Part shown: piece by piece, positions 57,750 through 64,000 of the stretch
Layout: every line of letters starts with the position of its first letter
Position numbering within the stretch: the stretch's first letter is position 1
Assembly (NCBI RefSeq): GCF_958450345.1
Contig: NC_088782.1
Location: forward strand, 38,616,501 to 38,680,500
Direction of reading: 5' to 3'
DNA length: 64,000 nt
Source of the DNA: Calliphora vicina
Taxonomy: Eukaryota; Arthropoda; Insecta; Diptera; Calliphoridae
Position numbers and translations under genes: made by a program
The notes under the pieces: generated by a model
What the model was told of the DNA's origin: nothing
Seen by the model: the letters and a program-made list of their open reading frames with translations, nothing else
The model's database searches: none

Positions 57750-58640
57750 AGATATAAGGTTGACTTCAATTCAACTGATTGTTCCACCTTTTCCCATCTT
57801 TCTGACAACATATGGATTCTGAGCCAAAAGAACTGCTCATATTTTAAGGACAAGAACGAATCAAGCCAATCAAGAGAGAGCGTTATGCATCGATCGAAAC
57901 AAATTGTAGTCGGGTGAGGCAAAACTTCCCAAACACTTAATTCTAAATAGTTTTTAACAGGTATTGCAACATGTGGCCGAGCGTTGTCATGATGGAATAT
58001 TACGGTTTCATGGCTGGCCGCATATTCTGGGCATTTTTCGGCCAATGCTCGCTTAAAACGAATCAGTTGCGTTCATTACAGGTTACCTGTAATGGCCTGG
58101 TCAGATTTCAGCAGCTCATAATAGATAGAACCCTTTTGCCCCCACCAAATACAGGGAATTACCTTAGAGCAATGGATATTAGGCTTTGGAATCGATTCGG
58201 CTGGTTGGCCGGGCTTCACATACGATCTATTACACTTCGGCTTAACGTAATGGATCCATTTTTCAATGCAAGTAATGATTCGGTGCAAAATTTCGGACGA
58301 ATTGAAGCCTTTCAAAGTCTCTCAGCTTCAATTCGTATGGTACCCAATTTCCCTGCTTTTGGATGAATCCTGCTGCTCGCAAACGTTTTGAAATTGATGC
58401 GTGAGTAGCTCCCTATGATTTTGCAAGCTTATGATGAGTTTAACAACCATCTTCAAGGAGTAATGCCTTCAATTCTTCAAACTTTTTTGGCTCGCCTTAA
58501 TCTTTGTCTTCCGTGTCAAAAATAACCACTTCAGAACCGGACTAACCATCTCTCGCACATTGGAACACATTCACCATAAGCTTCTGTGAAATTAAAATTA
58601 AAGAAGTAAAGCAAAACTTCCCGCATATGATAAAAAATTC
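57750..58640 (-). pseudogene. Mariner transposase relic, longest copy in the window
   Basis: On the minus strand it runs from a 5' end near 58640 through the DNA-binding part (58370-58500), the catalytic part with ENxIHYVKPKCNRSYVKPGQ near 58215-58280, ETVIFHHDNARPHVAIPV (57955-58015), a broken PHPTTICFDRC segment and LKYEQFFWLRIHMLSERWE near 57785-57840. Family members are about 345 aa in one frame. Here at least three frames are needed. Confidence 0.85.
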
Positions 58641-61600
58641 GACATTTTCGAAGAAAAATAACTTTTGAGCTTAAAGAAAGCTCATGAGTATTAATTATAT
58701 ATGCCGGAATTTACATCGTAATCATCGTTCTCGAGTTGTGTAATTCACAAGACGGATTTAGCATTTCTTAAATCTTCTAAACAGAAATTTCCTTATAATG
58801 AACCAATTTTTTGACAAGAGTTTGTATTTCTGTATTCCTTATGCTATGATATACTTGCAAATGGAGAAGAAATACCAGATGTCAATGCCGAAGCAGACTG
58901 ATCGACAGGTAGTCTCCAACTGCTCATTGCAGTTGAGGTTACACTATTTTTGGAATATGTGTATAGCAACATATTCCAAATATATAAATTAATACTCAGT
59001 CTGACCAGTTTACGGCAGTTCTGGCTTTGACAGGTTTCCAGCTCTATAGATTTGGCGAATGAGGAAGATCCAGTGAATGTGCCCTGAACAAAGAGAATCA
59101 AATTATTACTTTCAATGACTATGAGATTAATTCTTTTCGAATGTCTGTCGGACATCGTCTCATTGAACTTCAAATACATACATTAACTGAAAGCTATTGA
59201 GATGAGAAGGAGTGTTGACTAGGGTGGCCCTTAATAAACAAAAGTTGGATTTAGTAAAAAAATCATCCTGAAAAATTTTTAGGTAAATCGGTTGGGGTTA
59301 AGACGTGCCGCAAGCCTTCTGAAGTTTTGAGATGCATTTACAAGGGGAAAAAATGCATTTTTTCAGTTTTTGTAAAAATTTTGCCATTAAAAAATTACTC
59401 TTGCAATTTAATTTAAAAGAATAGAAATGTGTACGCAATTGTCGTTCTAATGAGACATAAAAAACTGAAATTGGTCAAAAAATGTTAAAGTTATTAAAAA
59501 TTCGCCAGGCCATTAACGTGTCTCAGGCCACTAGAACAAGAAATGTAGGAACAAAATTAACATATTTTGATAAATATATATATATTAAAATAAAAGCTCA
59601 TTTTTACTTAAAATATGTACATATTTACTTGTATATGAGTTTTTGTCTTAGTAGGATACCGTTAACCTATTCTTAGGTATGAACAAAAAAATAAAATTTT
59701 TTTAACGGCACTTTCCATTTTCAAATTTTTAAAAATTTTGTTAAACAAATTTCAGAATTTTTTGATCATTTCATTGGGATTTATTAAGAATATAATAGGG
59801 ATTAAAAATGTGAAAAAATTATGAAAATATCTCGTATAGTTTTTCCGTACCTGCGATTTAAATTTTGAAATTTTCGAGAAAAACCAATTATTTGGTAATT
59901 TTTTGACGAATGAGCTTATTTCCTTACTCTTATGAATTTTAAGCAAAACTTATTCAGAATATTATAGTCCAGATAATTTTAAATATACTCTGAAACTTTT
60001 ACTAAAATCGGAAAATGTTAACCCTTAAATCGTGAAGGTCAAACGTCAAATTTTTCAATATTTGGAATATTTCATGGAGAGTTAGCGAAATAGCAGTAGT
60101 CAACACTGTTGACTACTGCTTATGTTATTGTTCTGTGAAGGCGAGTAAACGAATGATCTTCTTGGAGCTGGCTATCTTTGTTGAACTGTCATAACCATCG
60201 GACATTGAATTGGAAATAGCGATTTCTGGTTGGTGCTACAATGAGGACAGAGTTCCGTTGTACCACAGTATACCAATAGGTATAAGTGTATTGGAATTTG
60301 GTCTAATAAACACATCTTAACCTAACCTACTAAATTTAGCTAATGATATTTTCATTTCATATAGGAAATTACCTTTCATAACCTTTATAATAGTCAAAGT
60401 ATATTTGAAAAAATGGCATAACTTTAAAATTCCCCTCCTAGGTTAGGTTAACAGGCAGCCGCCTGGAAGAGACAAGAAATAAAAGATGGCCAGATGGAGA
60501 TGAAAAGAAGAGGAAAATCAGATATAGTAAAGGAGTAGAAGAAATATAGAGGAGGCGGTCAGAAGAGGGGAAGTAAGGAGAATAGTGTGCATCAGTCATT
60601 TGAAGGATACTAGGCCACCGTGTGGAGATTCCCGTGTTAGGCGTGAGTAGTCAATTGCTATTCCTAATGATGCATTTTAACTTCATGTCCGATAGTTCAT
60701 AGAGACTATTTCCCCCACTAACAAATTATCAATTAACCCACTTAAATCGCACATATGCATTTGGTCATTTATTAGAAAAAATAGTCAATGCAGGGTAAAA
60801 AAAACCGTTCACAGATTGTCGTTATTTAGAGCTGGAAATCATTTTCACTTGTGCGTTGTTTTCACACACAACAACTTCAACGATCGCCAGACAGACGTAC
60901 AGACAGACAGACAGACACACACGTGGAAAGCCAACATACATAGTCATACAAACGAGTGTTGTGAACATCTCATGAATGTGATCTAGTTTTATAAGGAGAG
61001 TAGAAAAAAAAAGTTAAAAGATAGAAAAAAAAAGCACTCACTAATGAAATGAAACGAAAGAAAAGAAAGCAAATGTTATTACTTGTAGCTCGTATTAGCA
61101 AACGATTTAGTATGTTGCAGCTGTGCATAATGTAGCTTGCTGTTGTTGTTGGTTTTGTTGTTTTCGAATGCTGTCGATGCCGTTTTTTTCTGCTGTAAGG
61201 CGGTTGTATGTGTGTTTTTCTAAACGGCTGCCGTTACAAATGCTAATATTTTCATTTCATTTTTTTTTTCTTTATTTTCTTGATTTCATGTTGCATTTTG
61301 TATTTGCTGCAAGCATTTGAAAACCACATGCTTTAGTTTTGTTTTTGTGTATAAAAACAAAAACACTTACTCATGTTGTACGAGTATGATCGTACAATGA
61401 TCTTCGGTGTTTATAGACTCTTACTGTATGACTTCCAGGTTTTTTTTTACATAGATGGTTGTTTTTGCTGCTTGGTTATTAACTCCAATAATGCTCTGCA
61501 ATTGTCGTTGAAATATTAGTTTTATTTGTCGACAACACTTTTAAGCAACAATTTTGTGAAATTGTTGTAAATCTGTTTAGTTAGTAGTCACACACTCACA

Positions 61601-62204
61601 CACACTTTCTTTTATATTTATGGTTAGTTATAAAGTAGAAATTAGACTTTCAAATGATCATGGAGTAGTAAAGGATTTTATTTATATTTTAGAGGTATGG
61701 AAATGTCTTAAATATGTATGTCCTAAAGGAAGTGGTTATTAACTAAATCATTAAAGACTTTTATGATTCTAAAATGCGAAAATAATTGTTAAATATCAGC
61801 ATGGAAAAATCAAATGGATGTCAATAACTCCTGTGTTAGATTTAGCCTGCAGTATTGATAATCTAACTATGTCACATGTTCTTGTATATTCCATTAAATA
61901 TTCTAGTTATATTTCTCTTGCCTCGGAAAGATCGTATAATATATCTTCGTTCATATGTACTGAATTTAATCATAAGAAAGTAATCTATCCTTGGCCTTTA
62001 GAAGTGTTTTGCGAAATGGAATTATCCGAGTTCGTTCGGACAACCTAGAACAACTAATTTTTCTATACGAGGCATCATCTTTTGGGAATGGATATGTACA
62101 CTTGAAAATTGTGTAGCTTATGGGATATTCTCTAGTTATCTTATTATATGTACATCAAGGAGGGGTCTGGATCACTGCAATCCGGCACAAATGTATGACT
62201 TATA
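58641..62204. other. No gene seen; scattered simple repeats
   Basis: No supported gene in 3.5 kb. A dispersed-repeat style segment GGGTGGCCCTTAATAAACAA begins near 59224, and CTAACCTA tails occur near 60320 and 60437. (CAGA)n simple sequence is at 60889-60923. GTTGTTGTTGG near 61142 and a CACACTCACACACAC patch near 61590 look like neutral or regulatory fly intergenic DNA. Confidence 0.45.
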
Positions 62205-63010
62205 TTTTCCATGAATATTGTTTTCAAGAGCTCGCTAAATCATTAGGATCTACTCAAGCAGCAATTTCAAAACATTTCCGAGCAGCAGGATTCATCCAAA
62301 AGAAGGAATATTGGGTACCATACGACTTGAAGCTGTGAGACCTTGGAAAACGATTTTGTATGTTTGAAATGCTGCTTTAACGCCATAAAATACAATAATT
62401 TTTTGTATCGAATTATTACTTGCGATGAGAATTGGATTCATTACGCAAACCTGGAGCGTAAGATATCGTATGTGAAGCCCGGCCAAACAGCCGAATCAAC
62501 AGCAAAGCCAAATATCCATGGCGCTAAGGTAATGCTCTGTATTTGGTGAGGGCAAAAGGGTCCTATCTGTTATGAGTTCTTGAAATCTGACCAGGCCATC
62601 ACAGGGAAGCCTATACCGAACACAACTGATTCGTTTGATGCGAGATTTGGGCGAAAAACATCCAGAATATGGGGCTAGACATGAAACCGTAATATTCCAT
62701 TATGACAACGTTAGGCCACATATTGCAATACCTGTTAAAAACTATTTAGAAATAAGTGGTTGGGAAGTTTTGCCTCACCCGCCTTATAGTCCAGACCTTG
62801 CCCCATCCGACTACTATTTGTTTCGATCGACGTAGAATGCTCTCTCTGGGATTCGTTTCACTTCAGAACTGAGTATCCGAAATTGTTCTTGACCTCAACA
62901 GATAAGCAGTTCTTTTGGTACGAAATCCATATGTTGCCAGAAAGATGGGAAAAGGTTATAGCTAACAATGGCCAATACCTTGAATAAATTTATATTGTAC
63001 AAATGTTTCA
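62205..63010 (+). pseudogene. Mariner transposase relic
   Basis: The plus strand keeps LAKSLGSTQAAISKHFRAAG (DNA-binding), TCDENWIHYANLERKISYVK with the first catalytic region, ICYEFLKSDQAIT, ETVIFHYDNVRPHIAIPV (HDNARPH changed to YDNVRPH), YSPDLAPSDYYLFRST and a degenerate tail to about 62960. Several frameshifts. Most of the length is present, like 57750-58640. Confidence 0.85.
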
Positions 63011-63299
63011 AAATAAAAGCTAAAAATTTTAACAAATTCCGCATTTTTAAGTCATGCTCCGAATAGTTGATGACAAAAAATTGGAAGAGATGGACATGAT
63101 TCCGCATTAATACCAGGCAAGGAAAATTTAAATTTTAGAATTGTTATCAGACTTTCAAAGTGACGGCTCCTTAAACGATAGCTGAAATTATGCCGTCCAA
63201 AATGTTTCATCTCGTACAGCTCACTTGGGTCCATTCATGGAACCCTTTGTGGTACCTGAGAAGTTAAAAAATAAAGTAAAGAAGAAAGAGTAAAAGAAT
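63011..63299. other. No gene seen
   Basis: A short stretch after the mariner relic with no recognisable feature. Confidence 0.4.
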
Positions 63300-63990
63300 A
63301 GGGAAATCTGTGGATTTAGTGAGAGTAAAATTAGCTATTATGAATTCAAATAACGCAGTTTGCATGCTCGGTCTTATCAACCACCTTCTTTCCCTAATAA
63401 AGGCGTCTATGGTCCTTAAGTCCTTACCAGATAACCCGGAGTTATTACTAAAGGATCGCTCTCCTAAAAGCCAGGCACGTAGATTACCCAGTGTCGGTCA
63501 AGTACAAAATGAAGTGTACGATAGTCTCATCCTCCTAATCATTCTGACAGCTCCTGCAAGGACATTGTTATCCCAGGAATGTAGACTCCTCCGCCCACTC
63601 TATCTCCTTTTTTGGATCCATCCGTATAGATGGATAGCCCCATTGCACCAAGAAACCGAAGTTCCTCAGGAAGAAGGGTTTGGGTGTGCTGTATTCAGGA
63701 AGATTTTGAATACCTCATATTATGCTAGCATTTCCATATGATCTATTATTCCATGCGTTATAAGCGTTGAGTCTAAAGGCCGTGTTCAATACCGGCTTTC
63801 TGTCCATTATATCTACTAGTAGCCAGTTAAGTATAGTGAATAATGGTACGCAATGTCCCTGTTATCAGGATTGTCATACTTCTGAAGCCGAATTATAGGT
63901 AAACACTCACTTCTCTCAGATCATAATCTTTCAGATTGAGATCATGCCGATTACGGATTGTTTTAAATGATCGAAGAGGATTGATAATAA
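63300..63990 (-). pseudogene. Non-LTR retrotransposon RNase H fragment
   Basis: On the minus strand LSIYTDGSKKGDRVGGGVYI lies near 63570-63634, with YTDGS at 63614-63628. That is the catalytic aspartate motif of RNase H domains in R1/LOA/Jockey/I-type elements. Flanking codons are broken by stops. The plus-strand frame of 143 codons at 63310-63741 is its antisense shadow. Confidence 0.7.
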
Positions 63991-64000
63991 AACTATAACT

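Noticed and set aside
63310..63741. 143-codon plus-strand frame
   Set aside because: It is antisense to the RNase H fragment with the YTDGS motif on the minus strand.

Overview
The window looks like intergenic and gene-cluster DNA from a higher fly (Diptera, probably a calyptrate such as a blow fly or house-fly relative). It is AT-rich with long A and T runs and CAG/CAA/GTT microsatellites. It carries many decayed Tc1/mariner, piggyBac-like, hAT-like and non-LTR elements and dispersed AT-rich repeats of a fly type. The only intact protein genes I can support are four intronless ionotropic receptors. The species is inferred, not proven.

Layout. 1-12.9 kb is repeat-rich and has no intact gene: a 251-bp-arm inverted repeat, several copies of a Transib-like non-autonomous element, a hAT-like MITE holding a palindromic MITE, and mariner relics. 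12.9-30.5 kb is the gene cluster: four full-length ionotropic receptor genes, all on the minus strand. Three are close paralogues (12998-14800, 17442-19235, 22181-23974) in a clean tandem array from about 12885 to 24537. The fourth (28685-30505) is more diverged. Piggybac-like non-autonomous elements lie in the spacers, each holding or neighbouring other elements. A non-LTR fragment and a mariner relic lie between the third and fourth genes. 31.2-44.0 kb is a 6435-bp block present twice head to tail with no net length change; it is made wholly of repeats. 44-64 kb has no intact gene: a TIR-bounded block, a two-unit tandem repeat, a second Transib-like element with a palindromic MITE inside it, Tc1/mariner relics of two lineages, and two non-LTR retrotransposon fragments (one with a YADD box, one with a YTDGS RNase H motif).

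How the parts fit. The receptors are predicted plasma-membrane, ligand-gated cation channels of chemosensory neurons. Their array can be read as a history: tandem duplication at an A-run junction, piggyBac-like insertion at a TTAA in one spacer, a second duplication that carried the insert, and patchwork sequence sharing that suggests gene conversion. Everything else is transposon strata, several of them datable by nesting and by empty-site paralogues inside the window. I saw no CRISPR array, rRNA, operon or convincing functional tRNA.
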